This document shows positions 27,479 through 35,244 of a stretch of DNA of 64,000 nt, piece after piece. A program made the position numbers and the translations under genes. The notes beneath the pieces were generated by a model. The model saw nothing but the letters and a program-made list of their open reading frames with translations, was not told the DNA's origin and did not search any database. This DNA comes from Kribbella sp. NBC_01245. Lineage in GTDB: Bacteria > Actinomycetota > Actinomycetes > Propionibacteriales > Kribbellaceae. Location: NCBI RefSeq assembly GCF_036226525.1, contig NZ_CP108487.1:1426001-1490000 (forward strand), given 5' to 3'. Positions within the stretch are counted from its first letter, which is position 1. Every line of letters begins with the position of its first letter.

Positions 27479-28501
27479 ATGCCACTCTGGGAGCAACGCC
27501 TGCAGGAAGTCCTCGACTCACTGGTTGCCGCAGGCGCGGCTGGAGTGCTCATGCACTACCGCGACGATCACGGGACGTGGCGCGGCGCAAGTGGAGTGGC
27601 GGAGCTCGGCACCGCGAAGCCGGTCGATCCCGCAGGCTCGTTCCGTATTGGCAGTGTGACCAAGACCTTCACCGCGACCGTCGTACTGCAACTGGCGGGC
27701 GAGGGCATGCTGAGTCTGGACGACAAGCTGGACCGTTGGCTGCCCGGTGTGGTGCCCGCCGGCGATGGGATCACGCTTCGCCAGCTCCTGAACCACACGA
27801 GCGGGCTCTACAACTACACCGCCGATCTGCCTGATGCCGCCGGGATTGTCCGGGAGCGATTCGTGCACTGGGATCCGTCGCGCGCAGTCGGTATGGCCAC
27901 TGAACGCGGTCCCTCGTTCGAGCCGGGGGCAACGCGTTCGTACTCCAACACCAACTACATCCTGCTGGGGTTGGTTATAGAAGCCGCCACTGGCCGGACG
28001 TACGACACTGAGGTCCACGACCGCATCCTGAGCCCACTCGATCTGCAACAGACTTTCGTGCCGGGAGACGACGTGACGCTGCCGGAACCGCACGCTCACG
28101 GCTACCTGGCAGTGGACGGCGTACTGGTGGACATGGCCGAGTTCAACCCGTCGCAAGCGTGGGCCGCGGGCGAGATCGTCTCGACGGCGGCGGACCTCAA
28201 CCGCTTCTACGCCGCGCTCCTGACCGGCGAGCTGCTCCGACCAGAGGAACTCCGAGCACTGCAGACGACCGTGCCTACGGACGAAGCCTTCCACCTCGGG
28301 GGCCTGGGCATCAGCCGGTTGAATCTGCCGAACTTGGTCGTCTGGGGTCACAGCGGTGGGATCTTCGGCTACCGCACCTGGAGCTATCACTCAGCTGACG
28401 CCACTCGGCAGGCCACCGTGTCGCTTTCCACCACCGACGCGGCTGCACCTGAGACCTACGATCTGCTCGTCAGCGTGTTCGACTCGGCCAGCCAGGCGTA
28501 G
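27479..28501 (+). CDS. Serine beta-lactamase/D-Ala-D-Ala carboxypeptidase-like hydrolase
   Basis: This 340-aa class C beta-lactamase-fold enzyme has the nucleophile motif SVTK in FRIGSVTKTFTATVV, the YxN motif in YSNTNYILLG and HSGG near the end in place of KTG. The hydrophobic pattern LLNHTSGL is also typical. No signal peptide is seen, so it is probably a cytoplasmic esterase or peptidase rather than a periplasmic lactamase. ATG 27479 is used; GTG 27428 in the same frame adds 17 unconvincing residues. Confidence 0.85.
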   Translation: MPLWEQRLQEVLDSLVAAGAAGVLMHYRDDHGTWRGASGVAELGTAKPVDPAGSFRIGSVTKTFTATVVLQLAGEGMLSLDDKLDRWLPGVVPAGDGITLRQLLNHTSGLYNYTADLPDAAGIVRERFVHWDPSRAVGMATERGPSFEPGATRSYSNTNYILLGLVIEAATGRTYDTEVHDRILSPLDLQQTFVPGDDVTLPEPHAHGYLAVDGVLVDMAEFNPSQAWAAGEIVSTAADLNRFYAALLTGELLRPEELRALQTTVPTDEAFHLGGLGISRLNLPNLVVWGHSGGIFGYRTWSYHSADATRQATVSLSTTDAAAPETYDLLVSVFDSASQA

Positions 28502-28505
28502 GGCA

Positions 28506-28916
28506 TCACGTGTAGAGGCAGAAGGGGTGGCCTGCGGGGTCCAGGAGGACTCGGACGTCGTCTTGGGGTTGGTGGTCCGGTAATTCGGCGCCTAGAGCAA
28601 CTGCTCGGGCCGTTTCGCCTTCCAGGTCTGTGACTTCGAAGTCGAGGTGCAGCATCATTTGCTGGCTGCCGGGTTGGGCCGGCCAAACAGGTCGTACGTA
28701 GTCGGGGTTGCGCTGGATGGCGAGGTACGCGACGCCTTCGCCCAGGTCCAGCGCCGCGTCGTTCTCGTCCTGCTTCCAGATCGGCCAACCGCGCAGCTTC
28801 GAATAGAACTGCGCGAGTTCGTCGACATCCGGTGCATCGAGTACGACGCCCCACCAGTCCTTCCGCTGCCACCGATCCCGCGTCTCGTCAGCTCGTCCCG
28901 CTGATTCCTGGTCCAT
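28506..28916 (-). CDS. VOC-superfamily (glyoxalase-like) protein
   Basis: A 136-aa vicinal-oxygen-chelate fold protein: WWGVVLDAPDVDELAQFYSKLRGWPIW, HLDFEVTDLEGETARAVALGAE and VLLDPAGHPFCLYT are the paired beta-alpha-beta elements. The closing GHPFCLY pattern is common in Glyoxalase_6-type resistance or lyase proteins. The substrate is unknown. It ends a minus-strand run that begins with the hypothetical pair upstream, separated by 2 nt. Confidence 0.82.
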   Translation of the reverse strand: MDQESAGRADETRDRWQRKDWWGVVLDAPDVDELAQFYSKLRGWPIWKQDENDAALDLGEGVAYLAIQRNPDYVRPVWPAQPGSQQMMLHLDFEVTDLEGETARAVALGAELPDHQPQDDVRVLLDPAGHPFCLYT

Positions 28917-28918
28917 GG

Positions 28919-30079
28919 TCAGCCACGCTCCGGGCCGGTTGGTTGTTTGGGGCCGGCCTGGGGGCGGGTGACCTGTTGGCCGGGGGTTTGGCCGCCGCGG
29001 TTTGGACGGGCGCCGTCGGCTTGGCCGGCGGTCGGGTTGACGGCGCCTGCGGCGGGAGCCTGGCCGCCGTTCATCATGGCTCGAAGCTTCGCCACATCAG
29101 GCGAAACTGCCGCGTTCCCGCCCTGAGCCCCTTGCCCAGCCGTCTGTTGGCCCGCCTGTTGCTGAGGGCCGGCCTGTTGTTGGGCGGTCTGCTGTGGACC
29201 GACTTGCTGTTGTTGGGCGGCGAGTTGTTGGTACTGGTTGTGGTAGTGCTGCTCGATCCGCCCGACTTCCTGGTCCATGCTGGCCAGGCCACGGTCCGCC
29301 GCGTCGGCGGACAAGGTCGCCTTCTGGGCGCTGGTCAGGTTCGGGTCCGCGCTCACCGCGGGCAGGGCGGCGAACTCGTCGCGCAACGGAGCGGCGACCT
29401 GCGCGCGAACGGTGTCGCGGTGGCTCTCGGGCATCAGGCCGGACAGTCGCTGGTCGATGACCATATCGGCGGCGACGTTCCAGCGCTGCGTTCGCTCGGT
29501 GCCGATCAGCTGGTTGCCGACCTGATCACTGGTCTGCCCCGTCCGGGCGGCAAGTTCGCGGTTCAGGTTCGCCGAGGCCTGGGTGTACGCCGGATACGCG
29601 TTGAACGTCGGCTCGGACAGTACGCCGGGAGCCGCCTTGTCGAGCCCGACATCGGCGATGACGTTGTCGACGTTGCGGTGGGTCCAGTTCTCGGCCTGGC
29701 CCTCCTCGAGCGCTCTTGCCGGGTCATCGTGGCTCTGATGCGCGCCTGGAACCGACTGATCCCCGAAGTGGCCGGAGAGGTGGACCGCCTCGTGCGTCAC
29801 CGTCGCGGCCGCGTCCCGGGCCCGGTAGTTCTCCTGGGAGGTCAGCGGACGGCCGGCGGTGTAGGCGAGCTTGACCGGCTCGATCACCTTGGCCCGGTTC
29901 ACCGTCATCGAGCCGTCCGCGTGTGCCGTGCCGAGGTAGTCCGGGTTCTGCTCCTCGAACACCCGCCCGTTCCACCGAGTAGGTGATCCGGTCCGCTGCT
30001 CCACCGACCGGATGACGCTCGCCACCCATTGGTACTCCGGCGACGACTTCGGGAGCTCCGGGCCCTTTTGGCTGGACAA
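28919..30079 (-). CDS. Hypothetical zincin-like protein with Gln/Pro-rich tail
   Basis: I do not recognise the family of this 386-aa protein. It has an HExxH motif (VTHEAVHLSGHFG, around residue 96) that could bind zinc, with glutamates downstream in ARALEEGQAENW. The first 280 residues are mixed alpha/beta without signal peptide or membrane span. The last 100 are very rich in Gln, Ala, Gly and Pro and probably disordered. One nucleotide separates it from the helical protein gene upstream, so they form a pair. A metallopeptidase with a regulatory partner is possible but unproven. Confidence 0.7.
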   Translation of the reverse strand: MSSQKGPELPKSSPEYQWVASVIRSVEQRTGSPTRWNGRVFEEQNPDYLGTAHADGSMTVNRAKVIEPVKLAYTAGRPLTSQENYRARDAAATVTHEAVHLSGHFGDQSVPGAHQSHDDPARALEEGQAENWTHRNVDNVIADVGLDKAAPGVLSEPTFNAYPAYTQASANLNRELAARTGQTSDQVGNQLIGTERTQRWNVAADMVIDQRLSGLMPESHRDTVRAQVAAPLRDEFAALPAVSADPNLTSAQKATLSADAADRGLASMDQEVGRIEQHYHNQYQQLAAQQQQVGPQQTAQQQAGPQQQAGQQTAGQGAQGGNAAVSPDVAKLRAMMNGGQAPAAGAVNPTAGQADGARPNRGGQTPGQQVTRPQAGPKQPTGPERG

Positions 30080-30080
30080 G

Positions 30081-30494
30081 TCAGCCCCGTTGGCTCTCGG
30101 TCCGTAACTCCTCGATCAGCCGGGCAAGGGACGAGTTCATCCGCAGGATCGTCCCCGACTCCCGATCGGGTGCCTGACCGGCCAGCGTGGCGATCTCCCG
30201 GACCGCGGATTCGGCGACGGCGATGCGCTGATCCGCAGAACCCTGCGCGCTCATCGCCCGGCCATGCACCTGCACCGCGCGCTCGAACTGCTCGCTGGTC
30301 CCCGCCGCCGGTCCGGAGATCAACTCGGGCAGCCGGTTGATCCGGGCCATCGCGCGCGTCCGCCACAGCTCGTCCGGGATCAGCGCCGCGAGCTCCTGCA
30401 ACCGGCTCATCTCGCCGGCCACGGTCGCGGGGTCAGCCCCCTGCAGCGCGTCCGAAAGCTCCCGAACCTGCGCGTCCACCGTGTCGAAATCCAT
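30081..30494 (-). CDS. Hypothetical helical protein, partner of the zincin-like protein
   Basis: A 137-aa, entirely helical, acidic protein with heptad-like spacing of Leu/Ile/Ala, consistent with a coiled coil (VDAQVRELSDALQGA, IDE-like SSLARLIEELRTESQ). No known domain is apparent. Its stop lies one base before the ATG of the downstream gene on the minus strand, a tight spacing that implies translational coupling and often physical interaction. Confidence 0.7.
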   Translation of the reverse strand: MDFDTVDAQVRELSDALQGADPATVAGEMSRLQELAALIPDELWRTRAMARINRLPELISGPAAGTSEQFERAVQVHGRAMSAQGSADQRIAVAESAVREIATLAGQAPDRESGTILRMNSSLARLIEELRTESQRG

Positions 30495-30526
30495 CCCGAC
30501 AGACTAACGAAAGACCAGCCGACCGG

Positions 30527-31399
30527 TCAGCGAACCAGCGCGACCGGCCGGTCGGCGTGGTGGAGCACGGCGTGTGCGACCGAGCCGACCAGCAGGCCGG
30601 TGAAACCACCGCGACCGCGCGAGCCGACAACGATCAGGTCGGCGGTATAGCCCTGCTCCACCAGGATCCGGTCGGGCCGGCCCATCACGAGGCGGATCTC
30701 GACGTCGACGTCCGGGTAGTCGGCGCGCGCACCGGCCAGCGACTCGGCGACGAGCAGCCGCGCGGCCTTCTCGATCTCGTCCAGATCGAAGAGCAGCGGA
30801 GTGGGTTCGCCCTCGGGACTGGTGACCGGACTCGTCCAGGCATGTACGGCGACAATGCGACCGTGGCGGGCACTGGCCTCGGCGAAGGCGAAGTCGATCG
30901 CGTCTGCGGACACCTTCGACCCGTCGACGCCGACGAGGATGACCGGTTCCGGCGTGGGAGCGGGGGACTCCGGCCGTACGACGACGACCGGGCAGCGCGC
31001 ATGCGCACTCACCTGGATGCTCACCGAACCGAGCAGCAGGCTGGTCAGCGCACCCAGGCCGCGAGTGCCGAGAACGAGCATCCGCGCGTGCTCGGATTCC
31101 TCGATCAACGTCGCCGCGGGAGTGCCGGTCAGCAGCGCGCCGGTCACATCGAGGCCGGGGTGATGCAGCCGGAGGTCCTCGATGATCGCGTCGAGTCCCT
31201 TCTGGCGGGCAGTGCGAAGGCCTTCGAGCGGTACGACGGCCCCGGGTGACGGGTGGGTCGTGATGACCAGCTCGAAAACCTCGACGATTCGGAGCGGGAG
31301 TCCCGTGCTGACCGCCTCGACGGCGGCCCAATGCAGGGCTCCACGGCTGACGGGCGATCCGTCATATCCGGCGACGACTGGTGCGATTTGTGACCGCAT
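30527..31399 (-). CDS. Tandem universal stress protein
   Basis: This 290-aa protein consists of two UspA domains. The first starts APVVAGYDGSPVSRGAL and ends with the ATP-binding loop VLGTRGLGALTSLLLGSVS. The second starts VILVGVDGSKVSADAI and ends VVGSRGRGGFTGLLVGSVA. Both have the G-2x-G-9x-G-[ST] ATP motif, so this is the nucleotide-binding subclass common in mycobacterial dormancy regulons. It sits a few kilobases from pta-ackA and DUF1876, extending the stress gene neighbourhood. Confidence 0.92.
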   Translation of the reverse strand: MRSQIAPVVAGYDGSPVSRGALHWAAVEAVSTGLPLRIVEVFELVITTHPSPGAVVPLEGLRTARQKGLDAIIEDLRLHHPGLDVTGALLTGTPAATLIEESEHARMLVLGTRGLGALTSLLLGSVSIQVSAHARCPVVVVRPESPAPTPEPVILVGVDGSKVSADAIDFAFAEASARHGRIVAVHAWTSPVTSPEGEPTPLLFDLDEIEKAARLLVAESLAGARADYPDVDVEIRLVMGRPDRILVEQGYTADLIVVGSRGRGGFTGLLVGSVAHAVLHHADRPVALVR

Positions 31400-31452
31400 G
31401 GCGCCTCCTTCAGTACTAGGCGTACACCTCCACCATGCGCCTCGGGCCGATC

Positions 31453-32499
31453 TCAGTCGAGCAGAGTGACCGCCCCAGCGGGGTCAGGGCTGATCTCGAT
31501 GCCGGTTCGTTCGCCCGGCTGTACGTCGACGGGCCCGGCGATGCGGACGTTCAGCACGCCGTCGAGGTCGTCGACCTGGACGCTGACCATCGCGTCGTGC
31601 CCGTAGAAGCACACGTCGATCACCGTGCCCTCGGCATACGCCTTTCCAGCCGGCGTCAGACGCAACTGCTCGGGCCGCAGCAACACCTTGCCCGACCGCG
31701 GGCCATCGACCGCCGCGAGCGGCAGAGAGCCGAGCGCGGTCAGGGCAGCCGCACCGTCAGCCCTGGCCGGCAGCAGTACGGCATCGCCAACGAAATCCGC
31801 CACCCAGCGATCAGCCGGCTGGTGGTAGATCTCCTGCGGTGTGCCCGATTGCGCGACGGTGCCATCCCGAACCACGGCGACGAAATCGGCCATCGACAAC
31901 GCCTCCTGCTGGTCATGCGTGACCAGCACGGCGGTCGCGCCAGTGGCACGGAGCGCGTTGCGTACGTCGGCCCGAACCCCGGCTCGGAGAGTCGTGTCCA
32001 ACGCGTTGAACGGCTCGTCGAGCAGGACGACCTGCGGACGAGGCGCGAGTGCGCGGGCCAGCGCGATGCGTTGTTGCTGGCCGCCGGAAAGCTCATGCGG
32101 CATCCGGTCGCCGAAATCCGCGAGACCGACCAGTTCGAGCATCTCGCCCGTACGACGCCCGCGCTCATCCCGGCCGAGGTCGCTGAGTCCGAAGGCCACA
32201 TTCCGCGCCACGCTCAGGTGCGGGAACAACGCACCTTCCTGCGGCACGATCCCGATCTGGCGGCGCTCCGGCGGCACCTGGACCGAAGGCCCGCTGACAA
32301 CGCGTCCGCCAACGCTGACCGTGCCCGCGTCGGCGCGCAGGAACCCGGCGATGATCCGCAACAAGGTGGTCTTGCCGCATCCGGACGGCCCGAGGACGGC
32401 GGTGAGCGCGCCACTGGGCACCGTGAGGTCCAGCCCGGTCAGCACCGCCGCGCCGGCAGCGTAGGACTTGGTGAGCGACTCGATGTGGAGGTCGTTCAT
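31453..32499 (-). CDS. Iron(III) ABC transporter ATP-binding protein (FbpC-like)
   Basis: A 348-aa ATPase with Walker A GPSGCGKTT, signature LSGGQQQRIALARAL, Walker B VVLLDEPFNALD and H-loop VLVTHDQQEAL. The C-terminal 110 residues form a TOBE-like domain typical of Fe3+/spermidine-type importers. The start at ATG 32499 overlaps the permease stop by 4 nt. It powers the uptake system encoded by this and the next two genes upstream, an iron-regulated operon (see the iron box). Confidence 0.92.
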   Translation of the reverse strand: MNDLHIESLTKSYAAGAAVLTGLDLTVPSGALTAVLGPSGCGKTTLLRIIAGFLRADAGTVSVGGRVVSGPSVQVPPERRQIGIVPQEGALFPHLSVARNVAFGLSDLGRDERGRRTGEMLELVGLADFGDRMPHELSGGQQQRIALARALAPRPQVVLLDEPFNALDTTLRAGVRADVRNALRATGATAVLVTHDQQEALSMADFVAVVRDGTVAQSGTPQEIYHQPADRWVADFVGDAVLLPARADGAAALTALGSLPLAAVDGPRSGKVLLRPEQLRLTPAGKAYAEGTVIDVCFYGHDAMVSVQVDDLDGVLNVRIAGPVDVQPGERTGIEISPDPAGAVTLLD

Positions 32500-34040
32500 G
32501 GTCGATGCCTTCCGAGCAGGTACGAGGGGATGGCAGCGAGCAGGATCAGCGCGGCGGCATACGGCGCGGCCGCGGCGTACGAGCCGGTCCCCGTCTCGGT
32601 CCAAAGCCGAATGGCCAACGTATCCATCCCGGTCGGGCGCAGGAGCAACGTCGCCGGGAGTTCCTTCATGCAAACGACGAACGTCAGCGCCGCACCAGCC
32701 GCGACGCCTGGTGCCGCCAGGCGCACGGTGACCTCCCGCAGTACGCGCAGTGGCGTACGGCCAAGAGAGCGGGCCAGATCCTCCAGAATCGGCGGCGCCT
32801 GCAGAACCGCGGCACGGGTAGCCGCGACTGCAACCGGCAGGAACAGCACAGCGTACGCACAGATCAGCAGCGGCAGTTCCTGATAGACCGGCCTCGCGTA
32901 GCGCACAGCGAAGAAGACGAGCGACAAGGCGACAGTGATGCCGGGAAGCGCGTGTCCGGCGTACGCGGCCTGCTCCAGCAGATGCGCCGTCCTCCCGCGG
33001 TAGCGCGCAGCGATCACGCCAACGGGCAGGGCGAGTGCTGTGGTCAGCGCAGCGCCAGCCGCGGCGACGCCAAGCGTGGTCCACGCAGCGGCTGCAAGCC
33101 GGGCGCCGTCCCAGGTGGCGGAGTTACCCACGGCCAGCCAATACGCGAGCGTCGCGAGCGGGAACGCCACAGCAGCGGCAGTGACAACGCACAGCCACCC
33201 GAGCGCCGGTACGCGCCACCGCCCGAGAGCAGCGGGAGTAGCCGGCCGTGCGGCGCCTCGGCCGTTACGCGCATGCCCTGCCCGGCCACGCGAACGAGCC
33301 TCGGCCGCGACCAACGCCACGGTCATCACCACCAGTACGACGCTGAGGGCGGCGGCCGGCGTCCGATCAAAGCTCGCCCGGTACGACGTATGGATCGCCC
33401 GGGTGAACGTGTCGTACCGCATCAGCGAGACAGCGCCGAAGTCGGACAAGACGTACAACGCGACAAGCAACCCACCACCGGCAGCGGCCGGGCGCAACTG
33501 CGGCAACGTGACCCGCCAAAGCGCGGCCATCGGCCCAAGTCCCAGCGAGCGCGCCGCCTCCTCCTGCGCGGGGTCGATACCGCGCAGGGTGGCAGCGACC
33601 GGCAGATAGACGTACGGAAAACTCACCAGCGTCAACGCGAGCGCGGCCCCGGTGAATCCGGCCAACCCCGGCGCCGCGCTGAGCCAGGCGAACGCCGCAA
33701 CGTAGCTCGGCACGGCCAGCGGCAACGTCGCAAGCACGGACCAAAGACCCGCACGAGGCACTGCCGTCCGGACGATCAGCAGGGCGAGCGAGACTCCGAG
33801 CACGAGGCTGCCGAGTACGACGACGGCCGCGAGCCCGAGGCTACGGGCCAGCAGTACGACGGTTCGCCCGTCGGCGATGACGTCCCAGGCGTAGCCGACG
33901 CCTCTGTCCAGTGCGCGGACCCCGAGATACCCGAGCGGCAGCAGCGCGAGGAGAGCGGCCGCGCAGGCAGGGACGAGCAGCACCAACGGCGGCCGGTTCG
34001 AGCCGGATCCGCGCAGCGCGGTCGTGTGCACACCAGGCAC
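32496..34040 (-). CDS. Iron ABC transporter permease (FbpB-like)
   Basis: This 514-aa protein has about twelve membrane helices and two copies of the EAA loop: EEAARSLGLGPMAALWRVTLPQ and EDLARSLGRTPLRVLREVTVR. A double-length permease of this type is characteristic of the Fe3+ FbpB/SfuB group. It is translationally coupled to the ATPase gene, and the binding-protein gene ends 7 nt upstream. Confidence 0.92.
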   Translation of the reverse strand: MPGVHTTALRGSGSNRPPLVLLVPACAAALLALLPLGYLGVRALDRGVGYAWDVIADGRTVVLLARSLGLAAVVVLGSLVLGVSLALLIVRTAVPRAGLWSVLATLPLAVPSYVAAFAWLSAAPGLAGFTGAALALTLVSFPYVYLPVAATLRGIDPAQEEAARSLGLGPMAALWRVTLPQLRPAAAGGGLLVALYVLSDFGAVSLMRYDTFTRAIHTSYRASFDRTPAAALSVVLVVMTVALVAAEARSRGRAGHARNGRGAARPATPAALGRWRVPALGWLCVVTAAAVAFPLATLAYWLAVGNSATWDGARLAAAAWTTLGVAAAGAALTTALALPVGVIAARYRGRTAHLLEQAAYAGHALPGITVALSLVFFAVRYARPVYQELPLLICAYAVLFLPVAVAATRAAVLQAPPILEDLARSLGRTPLRVLREVTVRLAAPGVAAGAALTFVVCMKELPATLLLRPTGMDTLAIRLWTETGTGSYAAAAPYAAALILLAAIPSYLLGRHRP

Positions 34041-34046
34041 GGCGGC

Positions 34047-35063
34047 TCAGACCAATCCGACGCCCTGGATCATCGCCAGCGTCTCCTTGAGCGAGTCGAG
34101 CTGACCGAGGTCGATCTTGGGCGGGTTGAGGGAGCTGAGGGCCGGCAGTCCCTTGGCCTGGCTCACGCCCGCGGCCAGCGGATACTCCTTGGTGTCTTCG
34201 GCGAAGTACTTCTGCGCCTCTTCCGAAAGCAAGTAGTCGGCGGCCTTCTGGGCGTACTCGCTCTGCTTCTCGTCCGCACCCTTCAGCATGCCGACACCGG
34301 CCACGTTGACCAGACCGCCCGGGTCGCCGGCCGGCAGGTAGTGCACCTTCGCGGTGACGCTTGCCTCGCCCTTCTCCGCGACGCGCTCGTACCAGTAGTA
34401 GTGGTTGAGCAGAGCGATCGAGACCTCGCCCGAGTCGACTCCGTCCAGCGCCTCGATGTTGTTGCCATAGGCCTTCGGGCTGTTCGCCTTCAGCCCCTCC
34501 AGCCACTTGCGCGTCGACTCGTCACCCTCGAGCACTCGCATGCCGGTGACGAAGGCCTGGAAGGACGCGTTGGTCGGCGCATACCCGATCTTGCCCTTCC
34601 ACTCCGGCTTGACCAGGTCGTGCACGGACGCCGGGGGAGTCGGCACCTTGCCCGGGTTGTACACGAGGACGCGGACGCGACCCGAGACGCCGACCCAGTC
34701 GCCCTTGGCGCTCCGGTACGCCGCGTCCACCCGGTCGAGCGTCGCCTGCGGCAGACCGGCGAGGCGGTCTTCCTTGGAGAGCGCGCCGAGGGCGCCCGCG
34801 TCCTGGGAGAAGAACAGGCCCGCCTTGGTGTTCTCGCCCTCTTCCAGGATCTGCGCGGACAACTCGGCGCTGTCGCCGTACCGGACCTCGACCTTGGTCC
34901 CGATCGCCTTCTCGAGTTTCTGCAGGATCGGCTCGACCAGGCCCTGGTTCCGGCCCGAGTAGATGACGAGGCCGGCGTCGTCGCCGCTACAGGCTGTGAG
35001 CGTTGGGACGAGCGCGGCCACCGCGACGAACGCGGCGAGACGATGGGACCACGAGCGGGTCAT
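34047..35063 (-). CDS. Iron(III)-binding ABC transporter lipoprotein (FbpA-like)
   Basis: A 338-aa lipoprotein with lipobox LTAC near residue 25. The mature protein begins LVIYSGRNQGLVEPIL, the usual start of class-F Fe3+-binding proteins, and contains the paired tyrosines of the family in LLNHYYWYERV. The start at ATG 35063 has a GGAAGG ribosome-binding site. It captures ferric iron outside the membrane and passes it to the permease. An IdeR-like iron box lies 73 nt upstream. Confidence 0.92.
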   Translation of the reverse strand: MTRSWSHRLAAFVAVAALVPTLTACSGDDAGLVIYSGRNQGLVEPILQKLEKAIGTKVEVRYGDSAELSAQILEEGENTKAGLFFSQDAGALGALSKEDRLAGLPQATLDRVDAAYRSAKGDWVGVSGRVRVLVYNPGKVPTPPASVHDLVKPEWKGKIGYAPTNASFQAFVTGMRVLEGDESTRKWLEGLKANSPKAYGNNIEALDGVDSGEVSIALLNHYYWYERVAEKGEASVTAKVHYLPAGDPGGLVNVAGVGMLKGADEKQSEYAQKAADYLLSEEAQKYFAEDTKEYPLAAGVSQAKGLPALSSLNPPKIDLGQLDSLKETLAMIQGVGLV

Positions 35064-35135
35064 GGTGGAGCCTTCCTGCACGGCTACGCGGCCACGCGAG
35101 GACGCGGGCGCGAAGGATCTGGGACATGCCATGAA

Positions 35136-35154
35136 TAAGGTAAAGCTAACCTCA
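35136..35154. promoter_or_regulatory. IdeR/DtxR-type iron box upstream of the iron transporter
   Basis: TAAGGTAAAGCTAACCTCA agrees at 15 of 19 positions with the actinobacterial iron-box consensus TTAGGTTAGGCTAACCTAA. It lies in the divergent promoter region, upstream of the Fe3+-binding protein gene. Repression under iron sufficiency is expected. Confidence 0.75.
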
Positions 35155-35216
35155 CGTCAAGCGGTACTCGGCCGAGATAACGATCACCTGGTCCTAGCGT
35201 GGTGAGCACTATTCAA

Positions 35217-35235
35217 TGAGGGTTGCCTTACCTAC
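35217..35235. promoter_or_regulatory. Second iron-box-like site at the ligase-acyltransferase gene
   Basis: TGAGGGTTGCCTTACCTAC matches the same 19-bp iron-box consensus at about 13 positions and ends 9 nt before GTG 35245. It is weaker than the first site, but its placement over the expected transcript start suggests the divergent gene is also iron-repressed. Confidence 0.5.
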
Positions 35236-35244
35236 GATGCGCTC

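Noticed and set aside
28919..30494. Toxin-antitoxin pair
   Set aside because: Sizes (386 and 137 aa), lack of a DNA-binding domain and no toxin fold make this unsupported.
32505..35138. Very long plus-strand open frame opposite the iron transporter genes
   Set aside because: Composition is Arg/Gln/Gly-rich without any motif; the minus strand encodes three well-defined transporter subunits.
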